The notes beneath the pieces are model-generated. The model was not told the origin of the DNA, ran no database searches, and worked only from the letters and a program-made list of their open reading frames with translations. DNA of 13,435 nt from Gryganskiella cystojenkinii (taxonomy: Eukaryota; Mortierellomycota; Mortierellomycetes; Mortierellales; Mortierellaceae), in assembly GCA_015852425.1 (NCBI GenBank), contig JAAAIG010000971.1, forward strand, positions 1-13,435, in the 5' to 3' direction. Made by a program: the position numbers and the translations under genes. Of the stretch, positions 1-7,458 are shown piece by piece (position 1 is the stretch's first letter; each line of letters starts with the position of its first letter).

Positions 1-37
1 TTTTTTTTTTTTTTTTTGAATCTTGCCGTACCGCCAG

Positions 38-319
38 GGCGAGTGTATCGTGGAAGTGGACAGGGTGATTGACCGGAAAGAGACAATCAAGAGTATCCAG
101 TACTTTTCCAAATCGCACTTACCCAACGACCCGGCTACGCGATTCACAGCTTTGTTTGAGGTCAAGAGTAAATGGGAAGCTCAGGAGATCCGACCTTTCT
201 TGCGGGATCTGGTCCTGGATGAGAAGAAATTGGACGTGTTGCTGCTGAAGCACGCGAGAAGTGTGAAACAACCCGGCGGGGGTGTCATTTACTGCAGTCG
301 GGTCATCTCCAAGAAATAA
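38..319 (+). CDS. DCC1: Sister chromatid cohesion protein DCC1, C-terminal exon (partial)
   Basis: This is the last exon of a gene whose 5' part lies outside the window. Upstream is a 17-base T run followed by a CAG at 35-37 that reads as a 3' splice site, so the exon probably opens at GGC 38 in phase 0 and ends at TAA 317-319. The encoded 93 residues resemble the C-terminal winged-helix end of DCC1: a short Leu-Pro-x-Asp-Pro-x-x-Arg-Phe segment, then Leu-Phe...Lys-Ser-Lys-Trp, then an acidic helix with Pro-Phe-Leu-Arg-Asp-Leu, then Leu-Leu-Leu-Lys-His-Ala-Arg, ending in a basic Ser-Arg-x-Ile tail. In known systems DCC1 joins CTF8 and CTF18 in the alternative PCNA-loading clamp complex, and its C-terminal winged helices contact DNA and polymerase epsilon. 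The assignment rests on recalled family pattern only. AATAAA-like sequences overlap and follow the stop. Confidence 0.75.
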   Translation, partial: GECIVEVDRVIDRKETIKSIQYFSKSHLPNDPATRFTALFEVKSKWEAQEIRPFLRDLVLDEKKLDVLLLKHARSVKQPGGGVIYCSRVISKK

Positions 320-997
320 ATAAAAATGAAAAATGGAAAACACACGTGCAAAACGTACAGAAAATTGAGGTCTTTTTTCCAAAGGTCTCACCTCGACGAC
401 GCAGCACATCAACGAATGGTAATTTTTTTTGTGATTTTTATTTGGTATTTTCTGTGAAGAAAAAAAGAGTAAAAGGGTGGACAGAGAAAGAGATCTCTGC
501 TTCTGGTTGCTGCAAATAATGAGCCTAACCTCAAGGGGCGAAAGTAAGCTGTACAAGGAAAGAGGGAAAGGAAGAGGGTGTGGTGGGATGTGGCGTGGCG
601 CACTGCAGATTTTGATCAATATTTACATGAGGGAGGGAATAGGTCTGTTGGATCAGGCTTGAGAAAACGCAAACAAACAGAAAGATAGGGGAAAGTTGTA
701 TCTTCGAAGGAGTGAAGGGTGTGGGAAAAGATTTTTTTTTTGGGTTCAGAGATAGTTCGTGCCATGCACATGTGGGGTAGACAGAGAAAGTATGAGAGGG
801 AAAAAGAGATCGATGCGCATACTAAAAAAGGAGGCAGTAGCAAGATAAGAAGAAAAAAAACTTCCCGAACAAAGCTACCCCCCGCTCTCGTTCTTGGGGT
901 TGTGCGGGGGTGCATCGGTCGGGTTGGGTCGGTTTGTTGCGTGCAACTCGAGGAAAGAGTAAAAGAAAAGATAAGCCTTTGGTTGTTTTAGCACACG
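320..997. other. Convergent intergenic spacer, no gene seen
   Basis: This spacer lies between the 3' ends of the DCC1-like gene (+) and the cysteine-rich gene (-). It is purine-rich on the plus strand with many A or T homopolymers, for example around 424-432 and 730-739. The open frames here have biased, low-complexity translations with no recognisable domain or splice pattern. It probably carries the two 3' UTRs. I see no RNA gene or mobile element. Confidence 0.6.
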
Positions 998-1507
998 TTA
1001 ACAATCGCAAGTGTAGGCACATCCACAACCGACACCGGAACCAGCACAGTCGCAAGCGGTCGAATGTTGCTGGAAGGACCGTTCACGGTTATGGAACTCG
1101 AGCGAGGCTCGTCGTTGATGCGGGGCCGTCTGGGCCGAGGCATCACCACCGAAACCAGCGGGTTGCATCCGTGGTGAGGTTGCAGAGTTGCCAGAGCTAC
1201 CACCGCCACTGCGACCAAGACCACTCTCGGACGGTCTTCGGGCAATGAAGGTTGTTGGAGCTGTAGCGGTCGAGGACTGGATACGATCGTTTCCTCCATT
1301 TTTACCAGTCGAGTGGGTGTAATTTTGCTGTTGTCGAAGTTCTTGAGTCGAAGATGATTGTTCTTGGTTGTGAGCCTGGGGTGGAGCCTTGTAACGGGCA
1401 CACTCCTCACAGGTGCAGCCACCACTCGAAGCCGACTGGGAGTTTGAGATGGAGACAGTGTTGTGGTGGGAGGTTGAGTGGATGCAAGAGGGGTGAACGT
1501 CGGTCAT
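998..1507 (-). CDS. Cysteine-rich CxC protein, metallothionein-like (unassigned)
   Basis: A single-exon ORF of 169 residues runs from ATG 1507-1505 (context AACAGCC-ATG) to a TAA at 1000-998. It contains ten cysteines and none in the middle. The N-terminal part has Cys8 and a cluster CTCEEC at residues 31-36. The last 18 residues carry three CxC pairs, at 152/154, 161/163 and 167/169. The roughly 115 residues between are Gln, Ser, Gly and Thr rich and look disordered. Several His residues lie in the first 16 positions. CxC clusters are the hallmark of metallothioneins and other thiol metal-binding proteins, so binding of Cu, Zn or Cd is a reasonable guess, but 169 residues is long for a metallothionein and no named family was recognised. 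There is no signal peptide, so a cytosolic location is likely. A pyrimidine-rich leader lies upstream. Clustered cysteines at both termini argue against a chance ORF. Confidence 0.6.
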   Translation of the reverse strand: MTDVHPSCIHSTSHHNTVSISNSQSASSGGCTCEECARYKAPPQAHNQEQSSSTQELRQQQNYTHSTGKNGGNDRIQSSTATAPTTFIARRPSESGLGRSGGGSSGNSATSPRMQPAGFGGDASAQTAPHQRRASLEFHNRERSFQQHSTACDCAGSGVGCGCAYTCDC

Positions 1508-1881
1508 GGCTGTTATAGAGAGTGAGGGATCTTTTGTTTTTTGTTGTTGTTGTAAATGTGTGGATGTGAAGATGTGTGGGGGCGCGATAAGAGAAAGTAA
1601 AGAGAGAAGAGAAGGAAACTGAAAAAATAAAGACGGTTGATTTTATTCGTCTCTCTTCTCCACACTATGAGAGAAGGTCTGAGACAAAGCAAATCACACA
1701 TCAAAGAGATATCCGTTGCCAAAAACACCGCGTGATAAAGTACGTGAATCAAACTGGACGAAGGCGAGAACACATGATGCGACCACTTTGAGGATGGTCC
1801 GGTTTCAATGGTTCCTTGTACTGATTGTTGACGTCAATGGTAAGTTTTGACCTTTAGCCAGTGAACAGGAACCAGGGGTCT
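1508..1881. other. Upstream region of the cysteine-rich gene
   Basis: On the minus strand the first roughly 120 bases upstream of the ATG at 1507 are C/T and CA rich, with a CAACAACAACAA stretch, which is typical of a fungal 5' leader. No convincing TATA box was seen. The region also contains the CRE palindrome listed separately. An 86-codon minus-strand ORF inside it (1513-1773) is low-complexity leader sequence and I do not call it a gene. Confidence 0.45.
1829..1836. promoter_or_regulatory. CRE-type palindrome TGACGTCA
   Basis: A perfect eight-base CRE palindrome lies about 320 bases upstream of the cysteine-rich gene's start codon. This site is the classical target of ATF/CREB-family bZIP factors, which in fungi often act in stress responses. 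Its link to this gene is positional only, and an 8-mer can occur by chance. Confidence 0.3.
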
Positions 1882-2121
1882 TTATTTGTTTATGAGCCCT
1901 CTTTTTCTTTCATTCGCTCTAATAACTATTAGAGTATTAGAGTGGTACAGATCGACTGCTCTCGCATTCCAACGGAATCCTTTTTTTTCCTCGGGCATGG
2001 ATCGAACCTCAATCTGAAGGACATCCCTGCCCCGGACTCTCTTCAGATACTTTTCCGACTCGTGACTGAACCATCTCGATTTTTTTTTTTTTCGGATCCC
2101 GTGCCCGTTCTTGTGTGGCAA
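1882..2121 (-). pseudogene. Possible C-terminal remnant of an unidentified protein
   Basis: A minus-strand open frame of 79 codons has a protein-like middle: Trp-Phe-Ser-His-Glu-Ser, then a basic linker, then Arg-Asp-Val-Leu-Gln-Ile-Glu-Val-Arg-Ser-Met-Pro and Phe-Arg-Trp-Asn-Ala-Arg-Ala-Val-Asp-Leu-Tyr. This resembles a beta-sandwich tail in general character but I cannot name a family. The stop (1884-1882) overlaps an AATAAA hexamer, as at a gene end. Upstream the frame runs into an A12 homopolymer (T12 on the plus strand near 2082-2092) and then loses protein character, so this is either the last exon of an intact gene or a decayed fragment. Its true start was not found. Confidence is low. 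Confidence 0.25.
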
Positions 2122-2361
2122 ACCCAGCGTCGATTCGAGGTGGAATATCGCCCAACCCTTGATCAGGACGATCCTTATTTTAACTTTTTGTTTTTGTTTT
2201 CTGAACTAACATGCGCTCTCGTCTCAGGTGAGGAGAAAGAGGAGCACGATGACGAGGACGATGCTATTGACTGCGGGTACGGTTTGGGACTTTTGTAATC
2301 CTTAGGGAACCGACGGATCCATCCAAACTCTTTTTCAAAGTCAAACCGTTTCTTGGTTGCT

Positions 2362-2832
2362 CAGAAAAGAATGCAATGCAGAGGGAATACAGAAAGCGCG
2401 TTTCTTTCAGGGAACAGCAGAAAAGAATGCAAAGGGAATGCAAAGGGAATGCAAAGGGAATGCAAAAGGAATGCAGAGGGAATGCAAAAAAGCGCGTTTC
2501 TTTCAGGGAACAGCACAGAAAAGAATGCAAAGGGAATGCAGAGGGAATGCAGAGGGAATGCAGAGGGAATGCAAAGGGAATGCAAAGGGAATGCAGAAAG
2601 GATGCAGAAAAGCGCGTTTCTTACAGGGAATAGCACAGAAAGGAATGCGAAGGGAATGCAAAGGGAATGCAAAAGGAATGCAGAGGGAATGCAAAAAAGC
2701 GAGTCTCTCACAGGGATTGGCACAGAAAAGAATGCAAAGGGAATGCAAGGGAATGCAGAGGGAACGCAGAGGAAAAGCGAGAAAAGAATGCAAAGGGAAT
2801 GAAAAAATGCACGTTTCTTACTGGGAATAGCT
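2362..2832. repeat. Nested minisatellite: 11-bp units within 87/98/120-bp higher-order repeats
   Basis: The basic unit is 11 bp, GGGAATGCAAA or GGGAATGCAGA, repeated many times. Runs of units are framed by a constant opener (CAGAAAAGAATGC) and a constant closer (roughly AAGCGCGTTTCTTTCAGGGA then ACAGCA). Five higher-order units start near 2362, 2418, 2516, 2636 and 2723, with lengths of about 56, 98, 120, 87 and 110 bp. The three central lengths differ by exact multiples of 11, as expected if the array grows and shrinks by whole units. The unit contains no stop in its forward frames, and three passes make 33 bases, so long overlapping ORFs with 11-residue repeats appear on both strands. I regard these as a by-product and not as genes. 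Confidence 0.9.
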
Positions 2833-2837
2833 CTGAT

Positions 2838-3660
2838 GTCGAGGGATCACCAGGTCTTGGTAACCAGCACGAACCGTCCCATGTCAAAACGTCGACTCAA
2901 CAGACATAACCCCTATTTGTGCTCGAGGTGAACCATGTCCTTCGTGATCTGATGGTCCTGTAATCTTGGACAGACTTTGCAAAGATACCCAAACAAAACC
3001 TGGGACCAAGGATCATCTTGCCTATGACGACTCTGAAACGCCGATAAGGGTCTTGAGCTTACGACAGGACCAGATGTGAGTGAGTGGGATTGGCGTACGA
3101 TACAAGGTCGCCGTGGGAGTGCCTCTCGAGGAACTAATGGCAGTCCATGACAGTTGGGGAGTGGGACGGAGTTTCCACAAAGGACGACTTGCGGGTTTGA
3201 GCTTGATGTCTTGGTTCCAATCCACATCCTTAAGGTCGAGGCTCACAAAGGGTGCGGACAGGCGTTCGAGGTTGGGTGCGTGACAGAGGAAAATATGAAG
3301 CGCGCCACAACTCTTGAGGAGCTCTTGTGTGGGCGTATTGGGAGACCGATTCCGAGATCATGGAAGATTGACTGAGGGCCCTGATCCCTTTTGTGATCGA
3401 CCACAAAGTCGATGTGGTTGCACGAGCTGATGAACAGCACCAAAAAGACGTGCTTGTTCCGACTATGATGACAAACACTACCTATCTCAGATCCCCAAAA
3501 AACACGCTCGGCGACAACGCGGCCCTGGTTGAAAGTTTGCAGAAGACACAAGGCGCAGGAATGGGGAACCAAGTATACCTGGATGCCAGCACTCCGTCCT
3601 CAAGGGCCTCAAGATTTATGTATAGCACAGAATTCGTTCACCTTCAAAGATACTAAAGCT
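2838..3660 (-). pseudogene. Decayed LRR/F-box-like protein gene
   Basis: Minus-strand translations in different frames give consecutive leucine-rich pieces. Around 3280-3200 the frame reads as His-Ala-Pro-Asn-Leu-Glu-Arg-Leu-Ser-Ala-Pro-Phe-Val-Ser-Leu-Asp-Leu. Around 3075-3045 it reads Trp-Ser-Cys-Arg-Lys-Leu-Lys-Thr-Leu, then stops at about 3022. The story continues in another frame at about 2985-2945 as Val-Cys-Pro-Arg-Leu-Gln-Asp-His-Gln-Ile, followed by an in-frame stop at about 2913, then Gly-Leu-Cys-Leu-Leu-Ser and a final strand before a further stop. The order and spacing fit LRR-type F-box proteins, which some zygomycete-type fungi carry in large numbers. No F-box was seen; the segment beyond about 3300 is too degraded to read confidently. 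At least one frameshift and two stops mark it as a pseudogene. The tail runs directly into the minisatellite. Confidence 0.45.
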
Positions 3661-4784
3661 TAGGCGAGCCACAACACCGAACGGTCTCTCGGACACCGAT
3701 ATCCTTCTTCATGACGGTCGCATCTGGTCATAACGAGACTAAGACCTGTAATCGTAACTGAAGATCCCGAGTCCCGGTCGCACCTGTGCCATCGATGCAT
3801 TGGTTGGTTGAGAAACCTTCGGTTCCCACGGCAATCCGAGATCAGAAATCGCCCCCGTCATTTATTCTCTGGGAGGCAGGAGGACCTCGCTCATTGGGAT
3901 ACATGAAGAGCCTTTCGATGCTCATGCTTACTCCGAGGAAGTGGGATGCAATTGCTTTGTTGACTCGAGGGGAGAAGGAGCTGGATGGTGGGGACCAGGA
4001 TCAGCTGGGACTACTCGGGATAAATGCGAGCATCAGGGCTGACTATAACGGTCGGCGCGCCTTGAGGGGTGTTAAAATTATTAGCCCAGGTTTCCTGGTA
4101 TGATCCAGAGGATCGACGCGTTCAGCTTATTTTTCTACGGAAGGTACCTTCGAAGCATCCAAGAAAAAAAGTATATATGAAATCGTTGTTTGTACCTTCC
4201 TGGGAATCTGTAAGGTGGATAAACCTCTTTGAGTCTGGGAGAGAGAAAAGAAAAGGCCTCAGTACGCCACCCCTTCACCCTTCTATCTTTGTGTCGATAA
4301 GAACAAAAAAATGTCGGCGTTGATCTATTCTTGGAATCGAACATTTAAAATTTCCAAAAGGCGTTCTCTTTGTCCCAGTGGACACCTTTTCGCTCTCTTG
4401 TCCTTCGGTGTGGCGTTGACACCACCTCCACCCAAAAGACACGTATGCATTCGGTAAGAGGGTGTGCGGGTGGCCCGTTTCCTTGCTCAATTCCTCCTCG
4501 GCTCTTTTGGTTATTTATCCAGTTCAGTTGGTTTTGCAATACGCCCTGTTTACGGAGAAATAGGACTCGAGATATAAGTGACGCTGGTCCTTTTGTTTGT
4601 TTGTCTTTTTTTGCACGACTATTCAAAGAGCGAAAGGAATAAAGTATCCCGAAGCAGGATGCTGAAGACGTCCATGAAGAACAGTAATATTGTCCGCCGT
4701 TGATGTTGCCAGGATAGGGGTGTCAATCGCTCGATCGTTGCTTGGAGAAGAGACGGATAGATATCTAGGTCCTCGCTCGCTTTC
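3661..4784. other. No gene recognised
   Basis: The lower part (to about 4100) may be further decayed sequence of the LRR/F-box-like pseudogene, but no frame gives a motif I trust. The rest contains only short open frames with biased composition. A perfect 12-bp palindrome, GAAGGTACCTTC, lies at 4140-4151. No tRNA, rRNA or transposon signature was seen. Confidence 0.5.
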
Positions 4785-5012
4785 TCAGGAACGTGAAGAG
4801 GATCGATTGGGAGGGTAAAAAAAAAGGATTTTCTCCTTTTTATCCGTGCGCCAACTATGTGTTTTCAATAACCGTTTGCATCTCTCCTGGTAGCCATCAA
4901 AGAGGAGGGGTGGGCGGGCGTCCCAGGTCTCACCTTTTTTATCATGAAGTGTCAGTAAACAGCCATTGGTAACACGGACAGTGGCGTACTCGACGATTGC
5001 ATGATCGTACAA
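4785..5012 (-). other. Short orphan ORF, doubtful
   Basis: This is a 75-codon minus-strand frame. Residues 1-25 (Tyr-Asp-His-Ala-Ile-Val-Glu-Tyr-Ala-Thr, then Leu-Leu-Thr-Leu-His-Asp) read like folded protein, while the end is a basic, Ser-rich tail that looks like noncoding sequence. A GTGAGA that could be a 5' splice site follows the Leu-Leu-Thr-Leu-His-Asp-Lys-Lys stretch, so this could be one exon of a small gene or a fragment. No family was recognised and no partner exon was found. Confidence 0.15.
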
Positions 5013-5482
5013 GACTAGTGGTCTCTATTCTCCCGGCTCTTTAGATTTTATGCCTCTTGTCATCGCTTTACTAATTTCTGCATGTCAAGACTGAAGCAAA
5101 GTAAAACGCAGTGGAGAGCTTTGCAACCACTTTTGTTTGTGATGACCATCGATCGACAAGAGCTCGAGCAAAAAAAGGAAATACTTTGTCCAACAAGCAA
5201 GCTCGACCACACAACCCAAACAACCCGTCTGTCTCCTCATCTCCGAATAGGCCGGGGATTTGTTATGCAAAAAAAGTACGACAGGTCTAATATAAACATA
5301 AGATCTTCTCCTTTTCCCAATCTCGTTTTTCTTCTTCTCTCTGTCCGCTTTTCCTCCTTCCACTTCCCTTGTCTAAACGACACTCTTAATACAAACTCGA
5401 CTCATACTCGAGGCCCTTCCTGACTTAACGCTAATTCCTCTCTCTCCCCTCCTGGTCTTTCCACCTATCCCTTCCGTTCACC
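5013..5482 (+). promoter_or_regulatory. Upstream region and 5' leader of the chitin deacetylase gene
   Basis: This stretch leads to the ATG at 5483. A TATAAA box lies at 5291-5296, and from about 5305 onward the plus strand becomes strongly C/T rich, as fungal 5' leaders often are. The start codon has a good context (TTCACC-ATG). The frames that run across the leader are compositionally biased and are not called as genes. Confidence 0.5.
5291..5296 (+). promoter_or_regulatory. TATA box of the chitin deacetylase gene
   Basis: TATAAA lies 187 bases before the start codon and is directly followed by a pyrimidine-rich tract in which transcription would be expected to begin. It is the best TATA match in the upstream region. 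Confidence 0.45.
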
Positions 5483-7106
5483 ATGCTCTTCAAGCAACTC
5501 TCTCTCGCCTCCGCTATCGCCGCGTTCTCGAGCGTGGCCTCGGCTGCGGCCACGACGTCTGCTCCTGCCCCTACTCCCTCAAATGCAGCTCCTGCTCCTA
5601 TCATTCCCCTGCCTCCTTTTGACGGCACCTTTAAGAACGCCTACCCTCCGCAGTTTGCTATCGCCTCAACCAACACCCCTCTCGTCGCTCAATGGCTCAA
5701 GGAACTCAACATGTCCGCTGTCCCCAACTTCCCTGTTGTTCCTTTCAGTGCCTCGGGTGCTCCCACGAACCCCACGGCGATCCCGGCCGCGGCCTGTGAC
5801 TGGACCGAGACTGGATGCGTCAACAAGGATATCATTCAATGTCCCAAGGGTGTCTGGGGTTTGACCTATGATGACGGCCCCACTGAATTCAGTGAGCAGT
5901 TGTATGACGCTCTGGACAAGACGAACCAAAAGGCGACCCTGTTTTATATCGGATCGAATGTTATTCAGAACTGGCAGGCGGCTCGTCGCGCCTGTGGAGC
6001 TGGTCATCAGATTGCAGTCCATACTTGGTCCCATCATCCCTCGACCTCGTTGACGAACGAACAGTTTGTGGCTGAGGTCAAGTACACAGAGATGGCGATC
6101 AAGGAACTCTGTGGATTCACTCCTGTTTACTTCCGCGTAAGTGGTTTTTCTTCGATAAACAATCGTCTCCCTTTCTTCACCGCTTCTCCATTTCCTCAAA
6201 ATCTTTCGTCCGCATTTAATTTTCCGACGCTTGAGTTTGCTCACTTCTGGAGAAAGTTGTTCCAGCTGCCTCCCGCTGCTGTTAATGGCCCGCACACATG
6301 CAGTTGACCCTCCTTTTTTTTGAGTTGAGAGCCCGGGTCCTTTTTTTTTGTCCCCTTTGCAATTCCTGTCCAACCGCCTCGATCAATCCATTTTCGTCCG
6401 TCCTCCCTCGTCGTCATTAATTCGCTTTCATTCTCAGCAACCATATATTTTTTTGTTTGCCTGCGCTCCAGATCTTTTATTTTTTGCTTCCTGACACGTT
6501 CACTTCCCTCTGTCCCACATACACATGTATATTTTTTTTTCTTTACTCACCGTTACATACCTTTAAAAATGATAGCCTCCCTACGGTGATATCGACAACC
6601 GTATCCGAGGTCTCTTGGACCAGATGGGCTACACTTCTGTGATCTGGGATCTTGACACGGACGATTGGATGATGGCCCCCGGTGGTAAACGTACCATAGA
6701 CCAGGTCGATACGGCCTTTGATCAATGGATCGCAGCCGCGCCCAAGGATACGACCGGTCATATTTGTCTCGAGCACGAGCTCTACCAGAACACGGTCAAT
6801 GCCGCCATTGCCAACTTGCCGAAATTGCAAGCGACCTGGAAGACCATGCCCGTGTCCGCGTGCATGAACGACCCCCACCCTTATCTGGAAAAGAACATTA
6901 CGCTCGCGACCATGAATGGCGGTGCCGCTGGTGTGACCACCGGTAACGGAACCTCCACTGGCAACAGCACGACGACAAACAATGGTACGACGACACCCAC
7001 GGGTGGCTCGACTTCTGGCAAATCCAGTGATGCGATCAAGACGGTTGTTGGTCTCTCGGCAGTCTTGGCTGCGACTGCCATGACTGTTGGTCAGTTGTTG
7101 ATGTAA
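5483..7106 (+). CDS. Chitin deacetylase, secreted, probably GPI-anchored (NodB/CE4)
   Basis: Two exons, 5483-6136 and 6576-7106, encode 394 residues. The 439-bp intron begins GTAAGT and ends GATAG, in phase 0, and joins Phe-Arg218 to Pro-Pro-Tyr-Gly-Asp. Residues 1-21 form a signal peptide. A Ser/Ala/Pro-rich stretch precedes the NodB domain. All five CE4 motifs are present: TYDDGP at 128-133 (base Asp130, metal Asp131), HTWSH at 180-184 (metal His180 and His184), RPPYGD at 218-223, DTDDW at 245-249, and ICLEHEL at 281-287 (acid His285). A Gly/Ser/Thr/Asn-rich segment with Asn-x-Thr/Ser sites and a hydrophobic C-terminus after Gly-Lys-Ser-Ser suggest GPI anchoring. The family removes acetyl groups from chitin to give chitosan in the wall, using a divalent metal. 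The protein is complete with no missing catalytic residue. It is convergent with the repeat-protein gene downstream. Confidence 0.93.
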
Positions 7107-7145
7107 AAGAAGAAACAAAGATATTACATCCCCCAAAAAGCATTA

Positions 7146-7151
7146 TTTATT
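7146..7151 (-). terminator. Candidate poly(A) signal AATAAA for the repeat-precursor gene
   Basis: AATAAA reads on the minus strand about 308 bases past the stop codon of the repeat precursor. It is a hexamer match only and the cleavage site is unknown. Confidence 0.3.
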
Positions 7152-7358
7152 ACACGTTTGACGAGATAGTTCATCGAAGTTCATAGGAGAGATTGAAATG
7201 AAGAAAGCATATACTGCATGTGCACCCACACACTATACCGTTCATTCCTCCATTATCACATTGCGACGATTATCTCTTATTTCGTCACCTTTGGTATTAT
7301 CATTATTCTCTTTTATTTGTTGAATATCGTTGTTTGTTGGAGGAGGTCATTAAATATA

Positions 7359-7364
7359 AATAAA
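7359..7364 (+). terminator. Candidate poly(A) signal AATAAA for the chitin deacetylase gene
   Basis: AATAAA lies 252 bases past the chitin deacetylase stop, in an A/T-rich stretch. It is a hexamer match only. Confidence 0.3.
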
Positions 7365-7458
7365 AGTACAAAAGAGATGGTGGGGGTAATCTGGGAAGAG
7401 GTTACTCTTGTTGGCTCCTTTTTTTTGTCGCTCTTGCGACGCAGTGTTCTCATCCTGC

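Larger units (their letters stand above)
7107..7458. other. Convergent 3' region shared by two surface-protein genes
   Basis: This stretch separates the stop of the chitin deacetylase (+) from the stop of the repeat precursor (-). An AATAAA for the plus gene lies at 7359-7364 and one for the minus gene at 7146-7151. If both are used, the two transcripts overlap at their 3' ends by about 200 bases. I see no gene of its own here. Confidence 0.4.

Noticed and set aside
1..17. T homopolymer at the window start as a poly(A)-derived retrotransposon end
   Set aside because: A T-rich intron end before the CAG acceptor at 35-37 explains it, and similar T runs occur throughout the window.
1999..2010. 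GGATCGAACCTC, resembling a tRNA T-arm on the minus strand
   Set aside because: The flanking bases do not pair into a T stem and no acceptor or anticodon arm could be built around it.
2353..2830. Several overlapping ORFs of 85-157 codons on both strands with 11-residue repeats
   Set aside because: They all come from the stop-free 11-bp minisatellite unit, occur in several frames at once, and lack any signal, domain or splice partner.
2362..2832. CRISPR array
   Set aside because: The repeats are 11-bp tandem units without unique spacers, and the window is eukaryotic.
4140..4151. Perfect 12-bp palindrome GAAGGTACCTTC
   Set aside because: A single short palindrome with no nearby partner, gene or repeat context; chance is sufficient explanation.
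6137..6307. Continuation of chitin deacetylase exon 1 to a stop at 6307
   Set aside because: This is intron read-through; it would remove NodB motifs 3-5, while splicing at 6137/6576 restores them exactly.
5666..6373. Minus-strand ORF of 235 codons
   Set aside because: It is the shadow of the chitin deacetylase first exon and intron and has no recognisable domain.
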